In this document: piece after piece, positions 9,746 through 17,789 of the stretch | How positions within the stretch are numbered: position 1 is the stretch's first letter | Layout of the letters: each line of letters opens with the position of its first letter | Source of the DNA: Acinetobacter piscicola | GTDB lineage: Bacteria; Pseudomonadota; Gammaproteobacteria; Pseudomonadales; Moraxellaceae | NCBI RefSeq assembly: GCF_015218165.1 | Contig: NZ_CP048659.1 | Span: 1,984,001 to 2,048,000 of the forward strand | DNA: 64,000 nt | Reading direction: 5' to 3' | The notes under the pieces: generated by a model | The model's input: only the letters and a program-made list of their open reading frames with translations | Databases searched by the model: none | Told to the model about the DNA's origin: nothing | Position numbers and translations under genes: made by a program

Positions 9746-9938
9746 TTAAATAAATTCAAAAATTGATATTTATGGCTTAAATCATAGCACTTTTAGTGCA
9801 TAAACATCGGTTTTTATTTTTTAAGAATGCTCCTTAATTTTGTCATTCACAAAATTTTCACAATATTTTCACAAAATGCTTTTTATAAAGATTGATTTCA
9901 TTAGCTTAAATGACAGTGCTTTATTAAAATAAAATCAT

Positions 9939-9960
9939 AAAAAAACCGCCTTAAGGCGGT
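9939..9960 (-). terminator. Terminator after the Bro-N antirepressor gene
   Basis: ACCGCCTT and AAGGCGGT form a fully paired hairpin just after the minus-strand stop, followed on that strand by seven T residues. Confidence 0.75.
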
Positions 9961-9966
9961 CTATTT

Positions 9967-10782
9967 TTACTTCAATAATAAGTACCTTTGATGCGGTAAC
10001 TTATTCAGCTCAAACATATGTTCATAGTCATAATCTGGCAGTTTTAAATCATATTTTTTACATAGATCTTTTATGGCAGTCGTCATATAAAACATATTGT
10101 TATGTAACATTGACTCAAGGATTGGATTTAATTTACCCAATGTTGGACTGTGTGTTTTCCACCATGCTTGAAATAGTTTGGCATGTATACACAGTGTTTC
10201 TATAGATTGAGTGTCATCTATATGAATCTGCCCTTTTGCCTTGATCTCTAAAGTTTCTAGGTAATCTACAGCATCTTGGAAATGTATTGCCAAAAGTTCA
10301 TTGTAGCGTGGTATACGGAAATGCTTGTTATGTCGTGACCATATTTCCGCATGAAGTTTACGTTCACCTTGGGCACGTCGATCTACGATCTCTTTGAGTT
10401 CAGCTTGCTGTTCTGCGTTAATTTTTACTCGAGTGTCGATTTGCTGCTGCATGACTTCTTTTTCTAGTACGTCAAGTACCCATTTGCGGAATTCTTTGGC
10501 TATTGGGGTTCGGGCAAACATCGCGATTAAGTGGCAACCACGTAATGAAAAAATACGAGTTTCTTTTTCAGAGTTACCATTACCAAAACCCTTGACCGTC
10601 AATTTGACGGTCAAGGTCATATCAGAAGCAAATTCATCAGAATTACGATCATATATACGTGAAACTGAATCTTCGCGTGCATAACCCAATGCACGAGCAA
10701 GATCAGACGATGTAATCCAAATTTGACCATCATTTCGTTGAATTGGATGAAATTGTGTTGCATTAAATGTTAGACTGTTCAT
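9967..10782 (-). CDS. Phage antirepressor with Bro-N domain
   Basis: 271 residues from MNSLTFNATQFHPI; the frame continues upstream to 10830, but that part covers a terminator hairpin and is unlikely to be translated. Residues 1-110 form a Bro-N DNA-binding domain (WITSSDLARALGYAREDSVSRIY, then TRIFSLRGCHLIAMFARTPIAKEFRKWVLDVLE). The C-terminal half is a helical region unlike the common ANT or KilA-C domains. Such proteins act in phage lysis-lysogeny control. It is divergent from an Arc-type repressor across two matching operators, which supports that role. Confidence 0.82.
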   Translation of the reverse strand: MNSLTFNATQFHPIQRNDGQIWITSSDLARALGYAREDSVSRIYDRNSDEFASDMTLTVKLTVKGFGNGNSEKETRIFSLRGCHLIAMFARTPIAKEFRKWVLDVLEKEVMQQQIDTRVKINAEQQAELKEIVDRRAQGERKLHAEIWSRHNKHFRIPRYNELLAIHFQDAVDYLETLEIKAKGQIHIDDTQSIETLCIHAKLFQAWWKTHSPTLGKLNPILESMLHNNMFYMTTAIKDLCKKYDLKLPDYDYEHMFELNKLPHQRYLLLK

Positions 10783-10812
10783 ATCAATTGTTCTCGAAAA
10801 TGATTGGTAACT

Positions 10813-10847
10813 CGCCCCGTAGCCGTCCAAAGTTTCGGGGCGTTTTT
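10813..10847 (+). terminator. Plus-strand terminator inside the antirepressor leader
   Basis: CGCCCCG pairs with CGGGGCG (10836-10842) and is followed by TTTTT. It would stop transcripts read rightward, antisense to the antirepressor, before they reach the Arc-type gene. On the minus strand it sits in the 5' leader of the antirepressor mRNA, so it may also act there as a structured leader. Confidence 0.6.
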
Positions 10848-10850
10848 ATA

Positions 10851-10912
10851 TCCCTGCTAGGGATTTTTTCAATTTATTCTTATCACACCCTATTGTCAAT
10901 CCCTACTAGGGA
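10851..10912. promoter_or_regulatory. Paired operators of the prophage regulatory switch
   Basis: Two near-identical palindromes, TCCCTGCTAGGGA (10851-10863) and TCCCTACTAGGGA (10900-10912), lie 49 bases apart between the divergent antirepressor and Arc-type genes. They are the likely binding sites of the neighbouring Arc-type protein or of the missing prophage repressor. Confidence 0.65.
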
Positions 10913-10958
10913 TATTATTATTAATTTAATAAATCGAATTTTTGCAAGCGAAATAGAT

Positions 10959-11420
10959 ATGGGTAAAAATCTAGCAGATGTTGAATACAAAATGCGTATG
11001 ACTCAAGATCTTAAAGATAAGATCGTTGAATCAGCAAAAGAACACAACCGCTCTATGAATGCGGATATTGTGGCTCGTTTGGAGGATAGTTTTTTAGCAA
11101 CAGTTGATACAGCTAATTCACAAGCTGATATAAAAATTATTCCATTAAGTAATGGGAAGAAGCGTGTTATCTACGGGAAATTGTTAAACACATTAGATTT
11201 AGACTACACCCAATCACTCAGTGATCTTAAAGTTGATATTGAATTGGCACTTGAGACTTTAAGCCGTTCTTCTATTTGGAAAGCTCTACAATTCCTCACT
11301 AAAGATGTAATTGTCGCTCAAGGCAATAGTCATCTAAATATTGTGGACAATGGTAAGAAAGGTTTAGGTTGGTTGGTTATTGAAGATCATTATGGTAATA
11401 GAGATGCTAAAAATGATTAA
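10959..11420 (+). CDS. Arc-family DNA-binding protein (phage repressor type)
   Basis: 153 residues from MGKNLADVEYKMRM. Residues about 8-45 match the ribbon-helix-helix of Arc: a strand (YKMRMTQDLKDKI) then helices with NRSMNADIVARLEDSF, the typical phage Arc signature. The C-terminal hundred residues are unrecognised. A longer frame back to 10767 crosses the operators and terminator and is rejected. It probably represses the divergent antirepressor and perhaps itself through the TCCCT-type palindromes. The next gene begins inside its last codons, so the two are translationally coupled. Confidence 0.8.
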   Translation: MGKNLADVEYKMRMTQDLKDKIVESAKEHNRSMNADIVARLEDSFLATVDTANSQADIKIIPLSNGKKRVIYGKLLNTLDLDYTQSLSDLKVDIELALETLSRSSIWKALQFLTKDVIVAQGNSHLNIVDNGKKGLGWLVIEDHYGNRDAKND

Positions 11421-12012
11421 TAAACTAGGTTGGCTTTGCTTTACTATTATTTTCGTTCTCATATTAATTTATATATTTGCTATTTATTTTGTGAATTTAG
11501 ATTCTAATCAAATATCTACACTAACTAATTTATTTGTCGCTTTTTCAACATTTACTGCTGCATGTACTGCTGTACTTTTATACAATAATTGGAAAGATCA
11601 AGCTCGATATGAATTAGACAAAGAAATTATAAATCAAACATGGGAGAACTTTTGTGATTTAAAAATCAATTTAGTTTCATTAAAAGAGAATGTAGATGAA
11701 ATAAATAAAAATAGTAGCAATATCAGTGCTGATTTATATCGACTTTTTGATATTACTAATAATAAAATTACAAAGTATTACTACTCCCAACAAAAATTAG
11801 AAATTTTTTTTGAAATTGCTCAGGATGATATTATTTTTAGCGAAATGGAAGAAATTATGCAAAGCTATATGAAACTTCTAGTCATTAACTCAGGATTCAG
11901 TATTCCTAATTTTAACACTCAAGATGCACTACTTATTCAGAAGCTAAATAATATTCAATTAGAATTTTTTAAACAATTAAAAAAATTAATGTTAAGTAAA
12001 AAAGCACCGTGA
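11413..12012 (+). CDS. Prophage membrane protein of unknown function
   Basis: About 199 residues from MINKLGW; in-frame ATGs at 11404 and 11392 are alternatives. Two hydrophobic segments near the N-terminus (about residues 5-28 and 37-55) are followed by a long polar, probably coiled-coil tail, so it looks like a membrane-anchored protein with a cytoplasmic helical domain. It overlaps the end of the Arc-type gene and is very AT-rich. Its place in the lysogenic transcript hints at a lysogenic-conversion function such as superinfection exclusion, but no family was recognised. Its stop codon lies in the loop of the terminator at 12000-12021. Confidence 0.6.
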   Translation: MINKLGWLCFTIIFVLILIYIFAIYFVNLDSNQISTLTNLFVAFSTFTAACTAVLLYNNWKDQARYELDKEIINQTWENFCDLKINLVSLKENVDEINKNSSNISADLYRLFDITNNKITKYYYSQQKLEIFFEIAQDDIIFSEMEEIMQSYMKLLVINSGFSIPNFNTQDALLIQKLNNIQLEFFKQLKKLMLSKKAP

Positions 12013-12021
12013 GGTGCTTTT
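12000..12021. terminator. Bidirectional terminator between convergent prophage genes
   Basis: AAAAGCACC and GGTGCTTTT form a hairpin with a GTGA loop. It serves both the plus-strand membrane-protein gene, whose stop is in the loop, and the minus-strand NTPase gene, whose stop overlaps the right arm. Confidence 0.75.
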
Positions 12022-13891
12022 AATTTAGATATTCTGTGAGTATTCTATTTATTTGAGAGATAAGAATATTATCAATTCTATATTTTTCAATACTAGTTCT
12101 TTGATTTGCTATATATTTTAAATTTTCTAGAACACTTTTCAGCCATTCCTTCTCTACAAGAATATCGTTCAGAGTATACTTATCTACGTTATAACGTGTC
12201 TCTAACGCTGATAAAACTACTCTAACATTATTCGAGTCTAAGTCTAAAAGAGCTTTTGAAAAGATTTCTGGTTTAATTTCTTTTAATATTGGTACATTAA
12301 AGTAGATGTTGTCTGCACTATTAGTTAAACAAATTCTATGTAGAAAAAGGCTACTATTTTTATATAATAATTGTAATATTTCTTCCGCTTCTTCTTGAAT
12401 ACCAGAGTTTTTAAACTCTTTTATTTTTTCAAAAGCTTCTCTTATAAATGATTTAATTTCTTCTAAATCATAACCTAAATAGGAATATCCCCCCCAATGT
12501 GTTTTGTCCTGAAATTTTATATAGTTATTTAAATCAGATCTTTTCATTGTACTACAAATTACTTCAATATTTTTTAAACCTTTAATCTTCACCTCATCTG
12601 AATCAAATGATGTAATGAAACTTTGATTGAAGTAAATAACAGCACAAACAACATGAAAAACCTCACCAAACTCTGTATATTTCATTGTTTCAAGTTTTTT
12701 TATTGAAGAATTAATTAATTGATTAAACTCTATATTATTTAAATCATAATAATGCCATAATTTATACCACTCAGGCTTTTCATTTTTATATGAAAAATAA
12801 TTTCTTTCTAGATTATTACTAATTAAATCCTTATCTAAAACATTATTAATAATTATATCACTCCAAATTGGTATATCTAAAATATATTTTGAATACCTAT
12901 CTAAATTATACTTTGCATAAATTTTTTTTTCATCATCCTTGTCCTCAAATTTCAATATACTATCTTTGAATCCATGTTTTTTATTTTCAATTGAAAAAAT
13001 TAAGAACAGTCTTAATAATTCTTGAAATAATTTATCATCATCTCGAAATGTTTTCGTCTGAAAAAGTCTATTAAATTCATGAATAGACTGCTTCAATACT
13101 CTAATATTATTGTATTTCGAAGAATTATACACTTCAATAATATTTTCTTTATAATGTGAAATTTTTTCTTTAAATTTAGAATCTAAAAATTCTTCAATTA
13201 TAGAATCAAAAGCACTATTTATATCTCCATTAAAAAGGAATGTTGTTCCAATTATTTTTTCTTTTTCATTATAATAGTTTTTATTTATTTCTTTTTTAGA
13301 TATTTCATCTTCGTTACCAATTAAAATTACTTTAGAATTTAAGTGTTCCACAAAATAATTTATATAACCAAGTACTTCTGATATTGGTATTTGGCATCTT
13401 TCAACATCATCAAAAATTAATACCAAATTTTCTCCTTTTTTAAGAATATCATCTATATTAACTGATGGTATTGAAAGATTTACTCTCTCATCATCACTTC
13501 CATCACTATTTAAGTCAAATTTAAATGTTGCTTTAACCAATCCTGAAGCAACCTTTCCAAGAAATTTAACTTTTTTATCCGTCCAAAACGGATGTAAAAA
13601 TCTGAATATTTCATCATCAATTACTTCTTTCTTTGCAACGCCATTTAGACTTATATAAATGACATTTTTATGTTTAGCTTTTAGTTTTTTTTCTATTCTA
13701 CTGATAAACCATGTCTTTCCAGACCCCCAACTCCCGTTGATCAAGACTGCATAATCATTTAATTTATCTTCACAATAATAATCTAAGTATTCTTCAATAT
13801 GCTTGTTTGGTTCTGAAATAAAATCTAACACTAGTAACTCTCTAAATTCTGGTTTATTAAAGAAATATATTTTCTTAAGGATTTCAAACAT
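12020..13891 (-). CDS. KAP-family P-loop NTPase, candidate phage-defence protein
   Basis: 623 residues. A Walker A motif, GSWGSGKT (about 53-60), and a Walker B, LVLIFDDVER (about 156-165), are followed by GYINYFVEHLNSKVILIGNED, which resembles the sensor region of KAP NTPases. The C-terminal 400 residues are helical, with no membrane segment and no family I recognise. The gene is strikingly AT-rich compared with its surroundings. It sits between the lysogeny switch and the lysis genes of a prophage, a place where accessory defence genes are often carried, and it starts four bases after the stop of a DUF4236 gene. KAP-type and related P-loop NTPases occur in several antiphage systems; defence here is inference. 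Confidence 0.7.
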   Translation of the reverse strand: MFEILKKIYFFNKPEFRELLVLDFISEPNKHIEEYLDYYCEDKLNDYAVLINGSWGSGKTWFISRIEKKLKAKHKNVIYISLNGVAKKEVIDDEIFRFLHPFWTDKKVKFLGKVASGLVKATFKFDLNSDGSDDERVNLSIPSVNIDDILKKGENLVLIFDDVERCQIPISEVLGYINYFVEHLNSKVILIGNEDEISKKEINKNYYNEKEKIIGTTFLFNGDINSAFDSIIEEFLDSKFKEKISHYKENIIEVYNSSKYNNIRVLKQSIHEFNRLFQTKTFRDDDKLFQELLRLFLIFSIENKKHGFKDSILKFEDKDDEKKIYAKYNLDRYSKYILDIPIWSDIIINNVLDKDLISNNLERNYFSYKNEKPEWYKLWHYYDLNNIEFNQLINSSIKKLETMKYTEFGEVFHVVCAVIYFNQSFITSFDSDEVKIKGLKNIEVICSTMKRSDLNNYIKFQDKTHWGGYSYLGYDLEEIKSFIREAFEKIKEFKNSGIQEEAEEILQLLYKNSSLFLHRICLTNSADNIYFNVPILKEIKPEIFSKALLDLDSNNVRVVLSALETRYNVDKYTLNDILVEKEWLKSVLENLKYIANQRTSIEKYRIDNILISQINRILTEYLN

Positions 13892-13894
13892 AAT

Positions 13895-14344
13895 TTAATC
13901 TTTTTGCATACTAAAAAATATTAAAAATAAAAGCCATCCAAAGCTGATAAACCTTGCCGATCTGGAGTGACCCTCACGTAAAGTAAACCAAGCAAAGATA
14001 TAAGGCATCATAAAAATACCTATGCCTAAAAGAATCGAAACTTTCCGCTCAAATTTTGGCATAAATGGTAATGGTGACCCCTGTTGCTGTATTGGAGACA
14101 TATTCATTTGCATACTAGATTTTACAGACTCACTACGCGTAGTTTCCTTTTTTGCTCGCTTGGGACTAAAGCTGCTATATGAAAGCCCAGTGCCTGGTAT
14201 ACCAACGGTTGTTCTTGTTCCCTTTTTCCCAAGATTTACACGTGCGCCTTTTCCACCAAGTGAAACACTCGAAATACCCTTTTTAGTAATATTTAAACGC
14301 ACACCAGGTGCGATCTTTAAACTTTTTCTAAAATTAAAACCCAT
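13895..14344 (-). CDS. DUF4236 domain protein
   Basis: 149 residues. The first 60 residues match DUF4236: MGFNFRKSLKIAPGVRLNI, then SVSLGGKGARVNLGKKGTRTTVGIPGTGLSY, a glycine-rich beta repeat. A polar linker follows, then two hydrophobic segments near the C-terminus (about 100-145). The domain has no established biochemical role; it is found in phage, plasmid and accessory gene sets. It lies immediately upstream of the NTPase gene with a three-base gap, so the two are almost certainly co-expressed and may act together at the membrane. Confidence 0.75.
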   Translation of the reverse strand: MGFNFRKSLKIAPGVRLNITKKGISSVSLGGKGARVNLGKKGTRTTVGIPGTGLSYSSFSPKRAKKETTRSESVKSSMQMNMSPIQQQGSPLPFMPKFERKVSILLGIGIFMMPYIFAWFTLREGHSRSARFISFGWLLFLIFFSMQKD

Positions 14345-14464
14345 GTTTTACCCCATATATTAAGGTTTATATTTTTTTACATAACACAATAAAATTCTTA
14401 CATTTTTACCACATATCAAAATAAATGCTAGACTTCACATAATATTTTGACTTTAAAATAATTT

Positions 14465-14683
14465 ATGAAATTTTTACTTATTTTAGTTTTGGGATTCACC
14501 TCTATCCAAGCTTATGCCAAAAAATGTGCTGACTTTAAAACACAAAAAGAGGCACAGGCTTGGTATGAACAACGCAAAAAATCAGGACAAACAGGTTGGA
14601 AAAGTTTAGACCGTGATGGCGATGGTCAAGCATGTGATTGCCTGCCTGGTGGAAACGGGACAAAATGCCCGAAGAACAAATAG
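14465..14683 (+). CDS. Excalibur calcium-binding domain protein, secreted
   Basis: 72 residues. A signal peptide (about 1-18, ending AYA) is followed by CADFKTQKEAQAWYEQ and then DRDGDGQACDCLPGG, the excalibur signature: a DxDxDGxxC calcium loop flanked by cysteines. Excalibur domains occur on secreted proteins and nucleases, and small phage-encoded copies near lysis genes are common. The protein is probably periplasmic or surface-exposed. The upstream region is AT-rich and likely holds its own promoter. Confidence 0.75.
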   Translation: MKFLLILVLGFTSIQAYAKKCADFKTQKEAQAWYEQRKKSGQTGWKSLDRDGDGQACDCLPGGNGTKCPKNK

Positions 14684-14723
14684 TCATTTTTATAAATATT
14701 TTTTAATAGATCTCGCTTAACGG

Positions 14724-14747
14724 AAGCCCTCATCAGAGGGCTTTTTT
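14724..14747 (+). terminator. Bidirectional terminator between excalibur and lysozyme genes
   Basis: AAGCCCTC pairs with GAGGGCTT across an ATCA loop and is followed by T residues. The stop codon of the minus-strand lysozyme gene falls within it. Confidence 0.75.
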
Positions 14748-15359
14748 AAACAATTCTTTTTCCTTACTGCGACGATTCACCAATCCTTGAATCTTTTTAC
14801 CGTTATCGTACACCCAGCGATCAAATTGATTTGCAGCTAAGGTCAAACTGTTTTGATTAATAAGCGTAAGCATTGTGCTTTTTACAAATGCAGTTTCGCC
14901 TATGTTGTAGACAAAAGAAGCCAATGCATCAAATTGGTTTTGATTAAGATTAACTTTGACATTTTTATCAAGACAAGCATCGACCCATTTACAGTCATTT
15001 TTTAACCACTGTTCAGCCTGTTGAGTCGTACATACATCACCCTTTTGAACAGATGTACCATTTGGGTACTTGATGGTACCAAAGCCAATTGTCCAAACGC
15101 CTCCCGTGTCCAAATACGCTTTTGAACGAAATCCCTCAGCATCTCTAATGATTGCATAACCACACTCAGAAATATCTCGTTGTCCATAAACCATAGTTTT
15201 TGGAACATTAAAGCCAATTAATTGTGCAAATACATTCAAACCATTTTGTGCAATAATTTGATCACCAGCAATAACTTGTTCTTGGGTAAGCTTGCCACCT
15301 GACATTGCACGTAACCATGAAAAAGCTTGTGCAATTTGCTTATCTTGATGAATGCTCAT
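14733..15359 (-). CDS. Phage endolysin, GH24 lysozyme
   Basis: 208 residues. The GH24 core begins near residue 60, with RDAEGFRSKAYLDTGGVWTIGFGT. Spacing of Glu75, Asp84 and Thr90 equals the T4 lysozyme catalytic triad (11, 20, 26). The N-terminal 55 residues are an extra helical segment without a clear signal peptide. It should cleave the MurNAc-GlcNAc bond of peptidoglycan at the end of the lytic cycle. Its start overlaps the holin stop (ATGA), which couples the two. Confidence 0.9.
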   Translation of the reverse strand: MSIHQDKQIAQAFSWLRAMSGGKLTQEQVIAGDQIIAQNGLNVFAQLIGFNVPKTMVYGQRDISECGYAIIRDAEGFRSKAYLDTGGVWTIGFGTIKYPNGTSVQKGDVCTTQQAEQWLKNDCKWVDACLDKNVKVNLNQNQFDALASFVYNIGETAFVKSTMLTLINQNSLTLAANQFDRWVYDNGKKIQGLVNRRSKEKELFKKAL

Positions 15360-15739
15360 TCGCTTTTTCCTCCTTTACCATTACCCCAAATTGCAATAAA
15401 GGCAGCTTTAATTTCACTAATGATTTCGGCTATTGTTTTACCTTTTAATAATGCAATTGATTGATAAAAAATGCCGATTGCTAATAGTCCAAAAACTGCA
15501 AAAATGAGCATTACAAAACCTTGGTACATAATCGATTTTGTTAATAAATTAAAATGCTCAATAAAGGCTGAACCACCATATAAGCTCACTGTTACACTTG
15601 CTAAAAACTTACCAATTACACCGAAAGAAACCTTAATTTTTCCATCTTTATCAATATCACCACTCAATACTAGAGCAAGAATTGCACCGACAACAGCTGG
15701 TACGACTTTGATAATCCAAGGAATTGTGTTTTCTTGCAT
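15356..15739 (-). CDS. Putative holin
   Basis: 127 residues from the ATG at 15739, chosen over a TTG at 15751. It has three hydrophobic segments (about 8-26, 42-60 and 74-96) and a charged, glycine- and lysine-rich C-terminus (GNGKGGKSE), as expected of a phage holin. It lies directly upstream of the endolysin with an ATGA overlap. The function is assigned mainly from topology and neighbour. Confidence 0.75.
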   Translation of the reverse strand: MQENTIPWIIKVVPAVVGAILALVLSGDIDKDGKIKVSFGVIGKFLASVTVSLYGGSAFIEHFNLLTKSIMYQGFVMLIFAVFGLLAIGIFYQSIALLKGKTIAEIISEIKAAFIAIWGNGKGGKSE

Positions 15740-16138
15740 GACTTGCCCCAAAACTTTTTTAAAAAATGTGATTTATCTTAGGAACATTTTTAAACATAGA
15801 GTTAGGCTTACAGGGGGAGCCATATGTACATAATCTATATTAAAATATAGATATATTAATAACCATTAAATAATACCTTAATTACATTCAATAAATTATT
15901 ATTTAATACCTGATTATTTTTAAAAACATATTAAGCGATTCCTAATTGTATTTAATAAATGTTATGTAGTATCTATTATTTAAAAAATAAAATTAATTTT
16001 TGTTTTATTAATTAGAATGCTTTTTTATAATTAAAGAAACAAATTAAACATTCGTTATCTTAATAATAAAACAATAGATAAAGCTGTATTAAAAAATACC
16101 AATTAAACCTTAAGCCAATGTATTTTATGATTAATCAT

Positions 16139-16266
16139 AAAACTATAAAACTATAAAACTATAAAACTATAAAACTATAAAACTATAAAACTATAAAACT
16201 ATAAAACTATAAAACTATAAAACTATAAAACTATAAAACTATAAAACTATAAAACTATAAAACTAT
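16139..16266. repeat. Sixteen perfect tandem copies of an 8-bp unit
   Basis: The unit AAAACTAT is repeated exactly 16 times without spacer or mismatch over 128 bases. It is flanked on the left by ATGATTAATCAT and on the right by ATTTATAGTTAATCAT, so related TTAATCAT words bracket the array. Arrays of this kind usually vary in copy number by strand slippage. Confidence 0.95.
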
Positions 16267-16298
16267 ATTTATAGTTAATCATATTTATGATTTCATGG

Positions 16299-16325
16299 AA
16301 GTAAGTCAGCGGTGACTTACTTTTT
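16299..16325 (+). terminator. Hairpin with T-tract after the repeat array
   Basis: AAGTAAGTCA pairs with TGACTTACTT across a GCGG loop, followed by TTT. It looks like a rho-independent terminator reading rightward, yet no plus-strand gene precedes it. This suggests an unannotated transcript that includes the repeat array. Confidence 0.65.
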
Positions 16326-16480
16326 CATCAAAATTACCAAATAAATAAGTAAACGGAAAAATTTAAAATAATGTACTTATTATTAGAAAAACAGATTCAT
16401 TGGAAAAATAATAAATTTACGTATTGACAAAATAACGTTTTAGAAATTTAATAATCTTAATTTCATGTAGAGGAATAAAT

Positions 16481-16903
16481 GTGATATTCAAAATAAAGGA
16501 TGCATTAAAAAGAAATTTTTGCTTATATTCAGCATTAATTTTTTTGCACAAAAAAGCCCACAATATCTTGGCGGATCGGGGCTTAGTTGCAGTTGACAAA
16601 GAGATACCAACACTGAGTAATATACCTCAACTTACTCAAGGTCGGCAAGTTCAGGTCAGTGAACAGCAATTGCGAAATTTGCTAGCATTTATTAGTGCAT
16701 CAAATCATAAATTTAATGAAATTCAAGTATTAGCGAGTATTGTTGCTGAAAAGTCAGATGATTTTTCTACAGCACAAACATTGGCTCGCATAACGTCGAG
16801 TATGGCAAATAATTTTTGTGATCTATGTTCAGAAGAATTAAATGACTTCAAACAACAGCATCCTGATTTAGTAAAAACTTTTGTAGATGATCTAGCTGTA
16901 TAA
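16481..16903 (+). CDS. Hypothetical prophage protein
   Basis: 140 residues, from a start codon following AGAGGAATAAAT. The sequence is helical, with no signal peptide, membrane span or recognised motif; three cysteines lie close together near residues 117-122 (NFCDLCSEE). The N-terminal 45 residues are basic and differ from the acidic remainder, so an internal start further down is possible. It sits between the repeat region and a terminator. Confidence 0.5.
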   Translation: MIFKIKDALKRNFCLYSALIFLHKKAHNILADRGLVAVDKEIPTLSNIPQLTQGRQVQVSEQQLRNLLAFISASNHKFNEIQVLASIVAEKSDDFSTAQTLARITSSMANNFCDLCSEELNDFKQQHPDLVKTFVDDLAV

Positions 16904-16909
16904 GAAGTA

Positions 16910-16936
16910 AAGCCACCTTAGTAGTGGCTTCTTTTT
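16910..16936 (+). terminator. Terminator after the hypothetical prophage gene
   Basis: AAGCCAC and GTGGCTT form a hairpin with a seven-base loop, followed by C and five T residues, immediately after the stop at 16903. Confidence 0.75.
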
Positions 16937-17117
16937 ATTCCACAAAAGTAAGGTGACTCCCTTCACTTATATCTTGAAAATTCTGTGATAAATTATTTGT
17001 TCAATACGGTGTATGCCAAACTAAGGATTTAGTAAGCTAGTAAATCTTTCAAGGTATTGATACTACTCTAAAAGTAATCTATCGTAATTTCATAGAATTA
17101 TTATCTTTGAGATGCAC

Positions 17118-17735
17118 ATGAGTTTATTAAAAATTACAATATTTCTTTTACTGTGTATCCCAGTAAATCTATATGCAGAAGTTTACAAATGGGTCGATGC
17201 AAAAGGGAATGTTACATATTCAAGTAAACGACCACCAAATGGCGTAAAACAACAGCCTATCGAAACCATTCGATCCCTAGGCACCACACAAAGCCATTCA
17301 ACAGATAAACCGTATGAATTTAAATCAAATTCATCTATTCCCACAACTTATCGTAGTGCAAGTGAAACATATTATCGACCTACTTATAAAGCCATGACTC
17401 CACAACGGACACCTGAAAATGAAGCATTGCGCCAAAAAATTATTCAGGAAGCTAGCACACTATATACAGGAGCTAGAGGTTTAACCTCCAACCAACGTAA
17501 TACATTAGCAGCAATGAATGGTGTAAATGTATCTAGTAGTGATAGTTACTCCAACTCAAATAGCTCTTACTCTGTCCCCGTGACACAACGTCAACCATCC
17601 ACAATAACAAACTGTGATAGTGCGGGATGCTGGGGATCAGATGGTGCACGTTATAATCGTGGTACAGGTGATACTTATTTCCCTTCTACAGGTGGCTCAT
17701 GCCAAAGTGTTGGTGGGCAAATGCAGTGTAATTAA
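17118..17735 (+). CDS. DUF4124 domain protein, exported
   Basis: 205 residues from MSLLKIT, preferred to an ATG two codons earlier. A signal peptide (ending LYA) leads into EVYKWVDAKGNVTYSSKRPPNG, the DUF4124 motif found in many small periplasmic or envelope proteins. The rest is low-complexity, rich in Ser, Thr, Tyr and Asn, with paired cysteines near the end (CDSAGCW and GSCQSVGGQMQC). It lies in the prophage next to the giant polyvalent gene, convergent with it. The role is unknown; an envelope or conversion function is possible. Confidence 0.7.
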   Translation: MSLLKITIFLLLCIPVNLYAEVYKWVDAKGNVTYSSKRPPNGVKQQPIETIRSLGTTQSHSTDKPYEFKSNSSIPTTYRSASETYYRPTYKAMTPQRTPENEALRQKIIQEASTLYTGARGLTSNQRNTLAAMNGVNVSSSDSYSNSNSSYSVPVTQRQPSTITNCDSAGCWGSDGARYNRGTGDTYFPSTGGSCQSVGGQMQCN

Positions 17736-17761
17736 TCATTTGAGTAGAAATTAAGAATAAA

Positions 17762-17785
17762 AAAAGCCACCTTTAGGTGGCTTTT
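17762..17785. terminator. Bidirectional terminator between DUF4124 and giant phage gene
   Basis: AAAAGCCACCT pairs with AGGTGGCTTTT across a two-base loop. The A- and T-rich flanks suit both directions. It lies five bases from the giant gene stop. Confidence 0.8.
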
Positions 17786-17789
17786 CCCT

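Larger units (their letters stand above)
15752..16480. other. 729-base gene-free AT-rich prophage region
   Basis: No credible gene on either strand. The stretch is strongly AT-rich and contains the 8-bp repeat array at 16139-16266 and a hairpin with T-tract at 16299-16325. It separates the lysis genes from the small gene at 16481. It could hold promoters for the late or lysis genes, a non-coding RNA or a replication site. Confidence 0.6.

Noticed and set aside
10767..10958. N-terminal extension of the Arc-type protein
   Set aside because: It crosses a terminator and both operators; the Arc motif begins at the ATG at 10959.
16139..16266. CRISPR array
   Set aside because: The 8-bp units are contiguous with no spacers, and no cas genes are present.
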